A DNA stretch of 64,000 nucleotides, from contig CP006669.1 of NCBI GenBank assembly GCA_000471925.1, positions 124,001 through 188,000 of the forward strand, written 5' to 3'. Source of the DNA: Ralstonia pickettii DTP0602 (lineage in GTDB: Bacteria; Pseudomonadota; Gammaproteobacteria; Burkholderiales; Burkholderiaceae). Position numbers and translations under genes: made by a program. A model generated the notes under the pieces. It ran no database searches, had not been told where the DNA came from, and saw only the letters and a list, made by a program, of their open reading frames with translations. Within the stretch, counting starts at the first letter, position 1. Every line of letters begins with the position of its first letter. This document shows positions 35,962 to 44,744 of the stretch, in pieces.

Positions 35962-36552
35962 CTATTTGCTCACCCCTCCGAAGCGATCGGCGACCCTTGC
36001 CCAATTGATGTTCTGCATGAACGCATCGACATAGGCCGCGGCTTTCGCACCATAGTCCATGTGGTAGGAGTGCTCGTACATATCCAGCGCCAGGATCGGC
36101 GTCGCGCCAGCCAGCGTATGGGCGTGGTCAGAAGCCCACTGGTTGACCAGCCGAGCGTCGCGCGGGGAGTAAGTCAGCAGTACCCAGCCCGAGCCGCCGC
36201 CAAGTGCCTTGCCCATGGCGGTGAACTCCGCTCGCCAGCGCGCGACAGAGCCGAAATCGCGCACGAGCGCCGCTTCCAGTTCGCCGCCTAGACTGCCGCC
36301 GTCGCCGAGGCTGTCGAAGTACACCTCATGCAGGATCATGGAGTTCGTTGCAATCAGTTCTTCGCGCTTCAGGCCGTTCAGCACAAAGACCGGTGTGGCT
36401 GCAACGTCGAGTGTTGACAGCTCTGCGGTAATCGCATTCAGTCGCTTCACCGCGCCGCCATAGTTGTTTTCGTAATGGCTGACGATCAGTTTCTCCGACA
36501 GGCCCGAAAGCCGGGCGGGATCGCATGCCAGTGGTTTCATTTCGTAACTCAT
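35962..36552 (-). CDS. chrC: Iron/manganese superoxide dismutase of the chromate operon
   Basis: A 196-residue Fe/Mn superoxide dismutase. Metal ligands are H26 (VSHYENNYG), H75 (ILHEVYF), D157 and H161 (ALDMYEHSYH). No signal peptide, so it is cytoplasmic. In Cupriavidus chr operons the SOD gene is called chrC and removes superoxide made during Cr(VI) reduction. The sequence departs from housekeeping SodB (for example GDGGSLGGELEAALVRDFG), which agrees with a specialised paralogue. AGGGGA precedes the ATG. It follows chrA by 22 bp. Confidence 0.88.
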   Translation of the reverse strand: MSYEMKPLACDPARLSGLSEKLIVSHYENNYGGAVKRLNAITAELSTLDVAATPVFVLNGLKREELIATNSMILHEVYFDSLGDGGSLGGELEAALVRDFGSVARWRAEFTAMGKALGGGSGWVLLTYSPRDARLVNQWASDHAHTLAGATPILALDMYEHSYHMDYGAKAAAYVDAFMQNINWARVADRFGGVSK

Positions 36553-36574
36553 GGTGTCCCCTGGTTCGTGTGGT

Positions 36575-37777
36575 TCAGTGATGCAGCACCGGATAAATGG
36601 CAAGGCCGATCAGCGCGGCGCAGATGATGATGACTGGCTCAGGCAGCTTCTTGAATTTCAGCAGCAACGCGACCGTGCCCAGCGCCAGCAGGATGGTCGG
36701 AACGTCGACAATCGAGCGCTTGGCCAGTACGAACACTGCACCGGTGATGGCGCCAATCGCAGCCGCCGTGACGCCATCGACAAAGGCCAGGATGCCCGGC
36801 AGCTTTCCGTACTTCTTGAAGTAAGGGGCCGGCAGTACCGTGAACAGGTAGCAGGGTAGAAAGGTCGCAAGTGCCGCCACGCAGGCGCCGGGCAGCCCGG
36901 CCACCAGGTAACCGATGAAGCCGACCGTGATGACCACCGGGCCAGGCGTGATCATGGCCACGGCTACCGCATCGACGAATTGCTTGTCGTTGAGCCAGTG
37001 ATGTTCCGTCACGACACCGCCGTAGAGGAATGGCACGATGGCGAGTCCAGAGCCGAAGACAAAGGCGCCTGCCTTGGCAAAGAACACGCCGATCTGAGTG
37101 AGTAGCGGCCAGTCCAGCGTGCTCAGCAGGCCGCTCGCGGCCGGTACCTGCGTGACCGCGAGCGCATTGGCGCCACCCTGGCGCAGCCATTTGGGTGGGG
37201 CGCGCCAAAACCAGGCAAGCACGCCGGCTGCCACGAACAGCCAGGCGATTTCGGACTCTGTGACGATGGTCACTGCAGCCAGCACCAGGTAAATTGCCCA
37301 CAGCAGTTTGTCCTTGCCCACGCTCTTTGTCGTCAGCTTGTAGGCGCTGATGGCGATGATGCCGATGACGGCGGCGCCCACGCCATAGAACACGGATTGC
37401 ATCCAGGTCAGCCCGCCAAACCGGACATAGGCCCAGCCTAGCGCCAGCACCATCAGGAACGACGGCAGCACGAATGCCAGGCCGATCAGCGTGGCACCGA
37501 GGACTCGATAGTGGACGTAGCCGAGGTAGATCGCCAGTTGCGCTGCCATCGGCCCGGGCGCCAGTTGTGCGAGCGCTATGCCTTCCTTATAGTCGCCATC
37601 GCTGATCCAGCCTCGCCGCTCCACGAGGTCGCGGTGCATATAGCCGGCCAGCGCGACGGGCCCGCCAAAGCCGAACGTGCCCAGGCGAAGGAAATAGAGC
37701 ACGAGTTGCCAGAGGGTGTAGGCGGGCCGTTCCGAGACGTCCGGCGGAGCCATGCCGGCTTGTTGCATGCGATTCAT
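36575..37777 (-). CDS. chrA: Chromate transporter
   Basis: A 400-residue CHR-family chromate efflux protein built of two homologous halves. The first half carries FLRLGTFGFGGPVALAG near residues 29-45; the second carries the weaker equivalent FFAKAGAFVFGSGLAIVPFL near 229-248, followed by FVDAVAVAMITPGPVVITVGF. About ten membrane segments. It exports chromate from the cytoplasm, driven by the membrane potential. Start ATG 26 bp after chrB, no obvious Shine-Dalgarno, so coupling to chrB translation is likely. Confidence 0.95.
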   Translation of the reverse strand: MNRMQQAGMAPPDVSERPAYTLWQLVLYFLRLGTFGFGGPVALAGYMHRDLVERRGWISDGDYKEGIALAQLAPGPMAAQLAIYLGYVHYRVLGATLIGLAFVLPSFLMVLALGWAYVRFGGLTWMQSVFYGVGAAVIGIIAISAYKLTTKSVGKDKLLWAIYLVLAAVTIVTESEIAWLFVAAGVLAWFWRAPPKWLRQGGANALAVTQVPAASGLLSTLDWPLLTQIGVFFAKAGAFVFGSGLAIVPFLYGGVVTEHHWLNDKQFVDAVAVAMITPGPVVITVGFIGYLVAGLPGACVAALATFLPCYLFTVLPAPYFKKYGKLPGILAFVDGVTAAAIGAITGAVFVLAKRSIVDVPTILLALGTVALLLKFKKLPEPVIIICAALIGLAIYPVLHH

Positions 37778-37803
37778 AACGGGATCTTGGACGAAGGTTG
37801 AAG

Positions 37804-38766
37804 TCAGGGCTTTTTGTTGGTGGAGAAGTGTGCGTAAAGCGAATCCAGCACCGTGCCGATTTCCGCCAGCAGCGCGTCGTCGTCCGCCAGGCGCGCTCGT
37901 GCGCCGGCCAGCATGGCTTCAAAGCCGCTGGCTTCCGGTACCGAAATGCCGCCAATGTCCAGCGCATGGACCATGGTGCCGAGCCGGCTAAGCCCGCGGT
38001 CGGACTCGAGGCCGAAGCTCGACAGCAGCACTTCAAATGAAACGCGCTCGCCCACATGCGTGAAGGTCGCGTCGTCGAAATCGAAGCCCAGCGCATCGTC
38101 AGGGCAATCGGCGGGGCTTCCCAGCCACAGGAACCGGGCGTGGGGATCGATGAAGCGCTGGATCAGCCAGGCGCTTGCCACGCGATCCACCCAGAGGTGG
38201 CGGCGCGTGGCCCAAAGCCGCCCTTGATACTGGGCAGGATCCCTACGAGCGATTGCTCGCGTGAGCGCCTGCGGTTCGCCCGGAGACTGGATGGTCTCGA
38301 TGGCGCGGCTGAAGTCATTCCATTGGGCTTCGGCACGGGTCGACACCTCATTGGGGAAGAAGTCGATCGTGCGGATCGCTGCGTAGGCACGTCCGTGACG
38401 GCGCAGCAGGCGATTGAGTTCGGCGCTGCTTTGATCGGAAAGCGACTTGCGCGCATCTGACAGGGCAGCCTGAAGTTCGGCATAGTCAGCGCTGCGGTCG
38501 AACAACGCCCGGAAAGCGGTCTCTTCCTCCGGATTGGCGGCGCGGACATTCAAAAGCCAGGCCTGGCCGTCTTCCTGGCGGGCCTCGTCGGCCAGCTCGC
38601 GCAACTGGGCGATTTGCTCATCACCTGCGGGCAAAAGGTAGGCGCCGTCACGCAGTGCGGCGCAACCAATTGTCTTGATCGCGCGCCAGATCCGCATCCG
38701 GGCGGTGGCGCCGGAGGTTGGTAGCGTGACGATCAGCAAAGCCCAGGAATCGGTGAACGCAGTCAT
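37804..38766 (-). CDS. chrB: Chromate resistance regulator ChrB
   Basis: A 320-residue ChrB with an N-terminal domain (WALLIVTLPTSGATARMRIWRAIK, about residues 8-31, winged-helix-like) and the C-terminal chromate resistance domain (about 175-315: HLWVDRVASAWLIQRFIDP, FEVLLSSFGL). ChrB proteins sense chromate and control the chr promoter. It is the first gene of the operon, with an 18-bp palindrome 38-55 bp upstream of its start. The C-terminal part is paralogous to the protein at 35441-35899. Confidence 0.93.
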   Translation of the reverse strand: MTAFTDSWALLIVTLPTSGATARMRIWRAIKTIGCAALRDGAYLLPAGDEQIAQLRELADEARQEDGQAWLLNVRAANPEEETAFRALFDRSADYAELQAALSDARKSLSDQSSAELNRLLRRHGRAYAAIRTIDFFPNEVSTRAEAQWNDFSRAIETIQSPGEPQALTRAIARRDPAQYQGRLWATRRHLWVDRVASAWLIQRFIDPHARFLWLGSPADCPDDALGFDFDDATFTHVGERVSFEVLLSSFGLESDRGLSRLGTMVHALDIGGISVPEASGFEAMLAGARARLADDDALLAEIGTVLDSLYAHFSTNKKP

Positions 38767-38803
38767 GAGCGCATGTTAGAGGGCCATAGCTCGCATTTCA
38801 ACG

Positions 38804-38821
38804 ATGTAGATATCCCTACAT
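38804..38821. promoter_or_regulatory. 18-bp palindrome upstream of chrB (ATGTAG-N6-CTACAT)
   Basis: Perfect 6-bp arms ATGTAG and CTACAT separated by ATATCC, 38-55 bp before the chrB start. Position and symmetry suit an autoregulatory ChrB operator or a core promoter element. The remaining sequence to 39118 contains no supported gene. Confidence 0.55.
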
Positions 38822-39118
38822 TAGAGACTTTTTCGCCATATTTCGGGCGGGGCTGAGAATGTAAGTACGCCCGCGGACCAGCGATGGATACGTGGACCGT
38901 CCATGGCCGCCCAGGCGGAAGCCGCTCCCCAACGACAGCCGGAAGCTGCCATTTGCGCTTGCCGCATGTAGAAAAGCAGCGGCCCCGTGCGAGAAGCATT
39001 GCGCCCTTCATCGATAGAGGGTCGGTAGTTGGTGCGCCCAGATCTGATTACCCAGCGTAAGGACGATCGCGCAAGCTCAAGTGCCCAGAAACGACCTCTA
39101 CCTGTAGTAGCCAGCCGG

Positions 39119-40222
39119 CTACCTGCCACGATCACTTACCGGCCTTGACATCCTCTCCTCCCTAAAAAGGGAGGAGATTCCCTCTGCAGGCGATCGATGT
39201 CCCGATCGGGCAAGGATATTTAGCGCAGCGTTCACATCGCGATCATGTACAGCACCGCATCGACTGCATACCCACTGCCTTATTCCAAGGTCTGCGATAC
39301 CTTTCGGCCTCTCCGGCGGCATCGTGTCACACGAAGAGCAGACCTGGGTGGTGAAACGTTCGTCGACTTCCTCGTACCACGCGCCATGCGCAATCGCCTT
39401 GTACGCGAGCATTGTGCGGAAGGACGACCAGCCTGCATCGAGGACGGACTTCGCCATGCTGGTTCTGGCGAGGCTGGCGGCATTCACATTACCCACCGCG
39501 ATGTAGTCGAAGTCCCGCACGATGCGATGCGAGAGCTTGTGCAGGAAGTCACGCCGCGCATTGGTGATGCGCGCGTGGACGTTGGTGGCCTGTCGTTTCT
39601 TGCGCGCACGCTGCGCTTTGGCAAGGGCTTGCTCAAGTTGGCCAAGGTGGCGCGGATTCCCGATCTTCTCGCCGGTGGAGAGTGTGGCAAGGTCCTTCAA
39701 GCCCAGATCGATGCCGACGCCGCGTTCCGGGCAGCGGGCCTGAGTGTCGGCAACTTCAATCACGATGTTCAGGAACCAATTGCCCCGGGCGTCGCGCGAG
39801 AAATTCGTGCCGTCCTTGATCTTGCCCTCGGGAAGGGGCCTCGAGTTGAACACGCGAAATGTGCTGCCGGCAAAGCGGAATGCGTCGCCCGAGCGCTTGA
39901 GATCCCGGCCCTTGAGCGGCACCCAGCCGAGGGATCTGCGGCCGCGATAGCGCAAATAGGCCCGGCGATGCTGGCTACGCGACTTGGCGTACTGCTCGCA
40001 AACCGCATTGACGGTACCCGAATGGATGCCGAGCTCCTTGCTGCTGCCGGTCGTCAGCACGTTCAGATCGAAGCCCGTAGGCCATTTTTTGCCCCATTTG
40101 AGCGCGTGCTTCTGCGTATCATTGCAGAAGTTCCAGACGTAGTTCACTACGCGGCTCTGCTGATTGAGCAGGCCGTTCAGCGACTTCACCCGGTAGCGAT
40201 AGACGAGAAGCATGCCGGCCAT
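39119..40222 (-). CDS. tnpB: TnpB-type RNA-guided nuclease of an IS200/IS605-family element
   Basis: A 367-residue TnpB (IS1341-type, no TnpA adjacent). RuvC-I Asp is D172 (GIDLGLKDLAT); the final RuvC Asp is D329 (HDRDVNAALNI). The zinc finger has C295, C298, C319 and C322. At the usual RuvC-II Glu position the protein reads IAVGNVNAAS (G244 instead of Glu), while WYEEVDERF (E284, E285, E288) offers alternative acids. TnpB uses an RNA from the element's 3' end to cut the excised donor site. The start at 40222 (or 40213) avoids reading through the left-end hairpin; the last ~20 residues read through the right-end hairpin. Confidence 0.82.
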   Translation of the reverse strand: MAGMLLVYRYRVKSLNGLLNQQSRVVNYVWNFCNDTQKHALKWGKKWPTGFDLNVLTTGSSKELGIHSGTVNAVCEQYAKSRSQHRRAYLRYRGRRSLGWVPLKGRDLKRSGDAFRFAGSTFRVFNSRPLPEGKIKDGTNFSRDARGNWFLNIVIEVADTQARCPERGVGIDLGLKDLATLSTGEKIGNPRHLGQLEQALAKAQRARKKRQATNVHARITNARRDFLHKLSHRIVRDFDYIAVGNVNAASLARTSMAKSVLDAGWSSFRTMLAYKAIAHGAWYEEVDERFTTQVCSSCDTMPPERPKGIADLGIRQWVCSRCGAVHDRDVNAALNILARSGHRSPAEGISSLFREERMSRPVSDRGR

Positions 40223-40310
40223 TCTAACTTGGGAATGCCGCCTGTCGGCGGCGCTCCTTTCACTCCCCGCCCTGAAGGCCCTGAAGGGCGGGGTTTCTCG
40301 GAGCAAGTCT
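39145..40310 (-). mobile_element. IS200/IS605-family (IS1341-like) element, ends approximate
   Basis: The right end (low coordinates) has a perfect 10-bp stem TCTCCTCCCT/AGGGAGGAGA with an AAAA loop at 39154-39177, followed on the minus strand by GGATGTCAA, a typical right terminus. The left end has a 9-bp stem CCCCGCCCT/AGGGCGGGG at 40265-40293. Such subterminal hairpins, no terminal inverted repeats and a lone tnpB define the group. The element has no transposase of its own, so it depends on a TnpA elsewhere. Confidence 0.7.
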
Positions 40311-40515
40311 GATGAACGGTCATCGGCCAAGCCTTCCGACCGAAATAGGACTTAGGCCAACGGTTGCTCACTGTCTTCTCGGTGCCCATAGTCGCCTTCG
40401 ACGCGAGCTCCGACGTGCGCCGCCTGCGCCTGCTAATGAGTGACTCTGAGTCGTCGCGCGTAGCAGTGATCCGCGGCGATCGCTGACCTGCGGCGGACCT
40501 CCGCCCCTCCTTCGC

Positions 40516-40647
40516 GCTGAATATGACACTACTGCGCAGGAAGGCCTGATCGGCCGCCACCCGCGCACGCCGCTGCGTGATGCGGTGAGCGAGACGTACA
40601 TGCAATTCCACAGCAATATCGCCAGCGGCGAAAATCGCGGTATTTGA
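40516..40647 (+). pseudogene. Possible 3' remnant of a protein-coding gene
   Basis: A 43-codon stretch ending in TGA reads AEYDTTAQEGLIGRHPRTPLR and continues with a helical QFHSNIASGE tail. G/C at third positions and the protein-like pattern (LIGRHPRTPLRDAV, as at the C-terminus of NmrA/SDR-type oxidoreductases) suggest a real gene end, but the upstream part is gone. The rest of 40311-40986 holds nothing I can support. Confidence 0.3.
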
Positions 40648-40986
40648 CGCTCCCCTGGGATCGTTCGGTATGGATTCAGATGCTGGGGATCCCGCCACTT
40701 CCGGCCGTCAGGGCGACGCCGCGGCGCTACTGGACCGACCTCCTTTGTCCCGCCTGCCATCCTCGCCCCGTGTACCACGAGCCGTGCTAAAGGCCCATTG
40801 CAAGGCGCCGCGTCCGCAGCCGCCTTCGTGTTTTCCCTTGCCGCCCCGAAATGTCAAGCGAACGTCCCGGCTTGTCAAATCTCCTGGCGCCATTGACGGC
40901 TATTTTTGCAGTGGAACTCGATTTCCTTGGTAGTGCAAAAGCCGCGTCACCGGTCTGCAGCAGTTAAACCGACATCTGGAACATAT

Positions 40987-42045
40987 ATGCAATTTCTCGA
41001 CGATTCCCTGCACCCCGAAAACCAGGACAAGGTGGTCATCACCGTGGCCCCGTACGGCCCCGAATGGATGCCGGAGGATTTCCCGGAAGACATTCCGGTG
41101 ACGATGGAAGAGCAGGTCCAAAAGGCCGTCGATTGCTACAACGCCGGCGCCACCGTGCTGCACCTGCACGTGCGCGAACTGGATGGAAAGGGCTCCAAGC
41201 GCCTGTCCAAGTTCAACGAGCTGATCGCGGGCGTGCGCGCCGCGGTGCCCGACATGATCATCCAGGTGGGCGGCTCGATCTCCTTCGCGCCGGAAGACGA
41301 AGGCCAGGCAGCCCAGTGGCTGTCGGACGACACCCGCCACATGCTGGCTGAGCTGGATCCGAAGCCGGACCAAGTCACCGTGGCGATCAACACCACGCAG
41401 ATGAACATCATGGAGCTGCTGTACCCGGAATACCTGAAGGGTACATCGCTCGAACTTCCGGCCTACCAGGCGGCTTACCGCGAGATGACTGTGCCGGCTG
41501 GCCCGGGCTGGGTGGAGGAGCACCTGCGCCGCCTGCAGGCTTCGGGCATCCAGCCCCACTTCCAGCTCACCGGCATCCACGCCATGGAGACGCTGGACCG
41601 CATGGTGCGCGGCGGCATCTACAAGGGCCCGCTGAACCTGACCTGGATCGGCATCGGCGGCGGCTTCGACGGCCCCAACCCGTTCAACTTCTTCAACTTC
41701 GTCCACCGCGCGCCGGACGGTTGCACGCTGACCGCGGAATCGCTGCTGAAGAACGTGCTGCCGTTCAACATGATGGCGATGTCGATGGGCCTGCACCCGC
41801 GCTGCGGCATCGAGGACACCATCATCGACCAGCACGGCAACCGCATGACCTCCGTGCAGCAGATCGAGCAGTGCGTGCGCGTGGCCAAGGAACTGGGCCG
41901 CGCGATCGCCTCGGGCAAGGAAGCCCGCGAGATCTACCGTATCGGCACCTGGTACGACAGCGCCGACGAGACGTTGGCCGCCAATGGCATGGCGCCCAAC
42001 CGGGCGACGGGGCAGAGGAACCTGCCGCTGCGCGTCGTGGCTTGA
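40987..42045 (+). CDS. BKACE family (DUF849) 3-keto acid cleavage enzyme, paralogue 2
   Basis: A 352-residue BKACE enzyme, closely similar over its whole length to the product of 12374-13429 (shared FLDDSL, VAPYGP, DIPVTM, EQVQKAVDCYNAGATVLH). The Zn-binding HxH is in TVLHLHVRE. Differences cluster around the substrate side: NIMELLYPEYLKGTSLELPA and GGFDGPNPFNFFNFVHRAP here against MTPADVAGTSLTNPA and GGQSGLHPADMIEFVRRTP there, so the two probably cleave different beta-keto acids. The start is set by family alignment; the RBS is weak. It leads a plus-strand gene group with a Bug receptor and oxidoreductases. Confidence 0.85.
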   Translation: MQFLDDSLHPENQDKVVITVAPYGPEWMPEDFPEDIPVTMEEQVQKAVDCYNAGATVLHLHVRELDGKGSKRLSKFNELIAGVRAAVPDMIIQVGGSISFAPEDEGQAAQWLSDDTRHMLAELDPKPDQVTVAINTTQMNIMELLYPEYLKGTSLELPAYQAAYREMTVPAGPGWVEEHLRRLQASGIQPHFQLTGIHAMETLDRMVRGGIYKGPLNLTWIGIGGGFDGPNPFNFFNFVHRAPDGCTLTAESLLKNVLPFNMMAMSMGLHPRCGIEDTIIDQHGNRMTSVQQIEQCVRVAKELGRAIASGKEAREIYRIGTWYDSADETLAANGMAPNRATGQRNLPLRVVA

Positions 42046-42204
42046 CGTGTAGGCCTGGCCGGGGAAGGCGTATCCGCGGTCGGGCTCGGACACGAGCACA
42101 GCTACGACGCCGCCCTGTTCCCGATCCCGTCCATGTATTGGAACTTGCCGCACATTACCGGGGCCAAGGACGTTCTACACACTGTATCGACTACGGAGTT
42201 ACTC

Positions 42205-43182
42205 ATGCAACATTGCCGCGCCTTCTCCCGGATCCGCATGGTCGCCGTCGCCGCCGTCACGGCCCTGGCCATGCCCGCTGCGATGGCATGGACCACCAAG
42301 CCAGTCAGGATCCTCGTACCGGCGCCCGCCGGCGGGTCCATGGATGTGCTGGCCCGTGTGCTGTCCGATCAACTGACGACAGACCTTGGCCAGGCCGTGG
42401 TGGTCGACAACAAGCCCGGTGCCGGAGGCGGCATTGCCATCAATACCCTGCTATCGGCGCCGGCTGACGGGCAGACCATCCTGGTTGCGACCACCAACGT
42501 GCTGACCGAGATCCCGCATGTGATGAAGGTCTCGTTCGATCCCATGCAGGACGTGAAGCCTGTCGCGGCGGTCGGCAAGGCGCGCCTGGTGCTGGTCGGT
42601 TCGACCAGCCTGCCGCCCAGGGACCTGCAGGGCCTGATCCGCTACGTGAAGGACAACCCGGGCAAGCTGAGCTTCGCCACCTACAGCGCAGGCACGGTCG
42701 CCCACTATGCCGGTGTCATCATGAACCAGAAGTCTGGCATGGACCTGCAGCACGTGCCGTTCGCCGGCTCCCCGCCGGCGCTGGCCCAGGTGATGGGCGG
42801 GCAGATCGCCGTCATGTACGACGGCATGGTGTCCTCCTTGCCGATGATCCGGGCCGGCAAGTTGCAGGCATTCGCGATCGCATCGAAGGAGCGGTCGCCC
42901 CTGCTGCCCCAGGTGCCGACCTTCACCGAACTGGGCTATTCGGACCTGGACTTCAGCAACTGGGCCGGTGTTTTCGTCTCCTCCCACGTCCCGGCAGAAC
43001 TGGTGCAGAAAATCCAGGCAGCAGTCGACAAGGCGGCGTCGACGCCCAAGGTGCGGGACCGGGTCGCCTCCCTCGGCTTCGAGCAGATGCCTGCCCAGAC
43101 TCCCGCGCAGCTTGGCCAGGGATTGCGGACCGAGTACGAGCGCAATGCCGGCATCGTCAAGACTTACCACATCCTGCCCTGA
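42205..43182 (+). CDS. Bug-family tricarboxylate-transporter receptor (TctC-like)
   Basis: A 325-residue periplasmic solute-binding protein with a signal peptide (AAVTALAMPAAMAW). Family marks are KPVRILVPAPAGGSMDVLAR, VVVDNKPGAGGGIAINTLL and FAGSPPALAQVMGGQIAVMYDG (quoted in part). It binds carboxylates or similar small molecules. No TctA or TctB gene is nearby, as is common for the expanded Bug family of Cupriavidus and Bordetella. GGAG six bases before the ATG sets the start. It lies 159 bp after BKACE2 and may supply or sense its substrate. Confidence 0.88.
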   Translation: MQHCRAFSRIRMVAVAAVTALAMPAAMAWTTKPVRILVPAPAGGSMDVLARVLSDQLTTDLGQAVVVDNKPGAGGGIAINTLLSAPADGQTILVATTNVLTEIPHVMKVSFDPMQDVKPVAAVGKARLVLVGSTSLPPRDLQGLIRYVKDNPGKLSFATYSAGTVAHYAGVIMNQKSGMDLQHVPFAGSPPALAQVMGGQIAVMYDGMVSSLPMIRAGKLQAFAIASKERSPLLPQVPTFTELGYSDLDFSNWAGVFVSSHVPAELVQKIQAAVDKAASTPKVRDRVASLGFEQMPAQTPAQLGQGLRTEYERNAGIVKTYHILP

Positions 43183-43437
43183 TGCGAGCAACGGCCCGGA
43201 CCCGGTCCGGACCGACCGTTAGCGCTCTGCGCTTTGCTGCGTCCGTCGCTGATGGCGTGCCGCAGCGCCATCCCATCCGCGTAGCGCCGGCTTTTTCCGC
43301 TGTCCCGAATGGTCAAGGCGATGACCCCGGGCATCAACCGGTCAACCCTAAGCGCTTTCTAGAATCGCCACACATCCCTAACGATGTGAGCCGCCCCACC
43401 GCAGGGCAGCGTGCATCGACGAATCAAGGAGCCTGTC

Positions 43438-44691
43438 TTGCGTTCTTCATCCTGGCCGCTGGAGCCGGCCCACTCGCCGGAAGATGTCGGGCTTTCTTCG
43501 TGCCGGCTGCAGGCGATCGCTTCGGTGCTCCATCGCGATATTGACCAGGGAATGATCCCCGGCGCGGTCGTGCTTGTGGCGAGGAAAGGGCGAGTCGCCT
43601 GGTACGAGGCGGCTGGCTTCGAGGAGCGGGACGATCCGGCGCGCATGATGCAGCGCCATTCGGTCTTCCGGATCGCGGCGATGACGCGCCCGGTCGTCAG
43701 CGTGGCGGCGCTGACGCTGGTGGAAGAGGGCCGGCTGGCGCTGTGCGATCCGGTCGAGCGGTATATCCCGGAATTTGGCGGCCTGGAGGTTGGCGTCGAG
43801 CACGTCGACACGCGTACAGGGCAACGGAGCCTGATGCTGGAGCCGCTGTCCCGCTCGATCACCGTGCATGACCTGTTCCGACACACGTCAGGCCTTACCT
43901 ACGGGCAGTTCGGCGATTCGTTGGTGCAGCGGCGGTATCGCGACAGCGATCTCATGCATCCCGGCCAGACCAATGCCGGGATGGTGGCAACGCTGGCAAC
44001 CCTGCCGCTGCAATGCCAGCCAGGGACCGCATTCGAGTACGGCATGTCCACCGATGTGCTGGGGCGCGTCATCGAGATCGTGTCCGGCATGGACCTCGAG
44101 CGCTTCATCGCCGATCGCGTGACCGGTCCGCTGCGCATGCACGCGACCGGCTTCCGGCTGGCCGCACAGGCGGGAGCGGGCCTTGCGCTGCCATTGCGGC
44201 AGCGTGGCGGCGCGCCCGCTGCCTTATTTGACTATGACGAGCGCAATCCGCCCCGTTGGCATTCCGGCGGCGCCGGCCTGTTGTCGACAGCCGGGGACTA
44301 CGCGCGCTTTTGCCAGATGCTGCTGAACGGCGGCATGCTCGACGGCGTGCGCTTGCTCTCGCGCAAGAGCGTCGAGCTGATGCTCTGTGACCACCTGCCG
44401 GCGGGCGTCGGCCACGGCGGCTCGACCCAGGGGCTGGGCATCAACGCGCCATTGCCCGAGTTGGGGCAGGGCTATGGGCTCGGCGTCGGCGTGCGGCACG
44501 CCGCAGGCCTGTGCCCCGTGCCAGGTTCGAACGGCGATTTTTTCTGGGGCGGAGCGCTCGGGACCTACTTCTGGGCCGATCCCCGGGAGGAGCTGATCGC
44601 GGTCCTGATGCTCCAGGAAAACGACATCGCCACGCGCGCCTGGTATCGGGCATTCCTGCGCAACGTCGTCTATGGGGCGGTGCAGGACTAA
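43438..44691 (+). CDS. Serine beta-lactamase-fold hydrolase relative lacking the SxxK residues
   Basis: A 417-residue class-C beta-lactamase/EstB-fold protein. The block that normally reads S-M-T-K is FRIAAMTRPV: the nucleophile Ser is A81 and the general-base Lys is R84. Other family parts are kept: YxN-like YGMSTDVLG, and the third motif region WGGALGTYFWADP. So the fold looks intact but classical acyl-serine catalysis should not work; a binding or regulatory role, or a different chemistry, is more likely. TTG at 43438 is preferred because AAGGAG stands seven bases upstream; GTG at 43411 is the alternative. No signal peptide. The next gene starts 53 bp downstream. Confidence 0.75.
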   Translation: MRSSSWPLEPAHSPEDVGLSSCRLQAIASVLHRDIDQGMIPGAVVLVARKGRVAWYEAAGFEERDDPARMMQRHSVFRIAAMTRPVVSVAALTLVEEGRLALCDPVERYIPEFGGLEVGVEHVDTRTGQRSLMLEPLSRSITVHDLFRHTSGLTYGQFGDSLVQRRYRDSDLMHPGQTNAGMVATLATLPLQCQPGTAFEYGMSTDVLGRVIEIVSGMDLERFIADRVTGPLRMHATGFRLAAQAGAGLALPLRQRGGAPAALFDYDERNPPRWHSGGAGLLSTAGDYARFCQMLLNGGMLDGVRLLSRKSVELMLCDHLPAGVGHGGSTQGLGINAPLPELGQGYGLGVGVRHAAGLCPVPGSNGDFFWGGALGTYFWADPREELIAVLMLQENDIATRAWYRAFLRNVVYGAVQD

Positions 44692-44744
44692 TTCGCCACA
44701 ATCTTGTCATTGCCGGGACGCCAGTCCCGGCCTGGAGGAATTTG

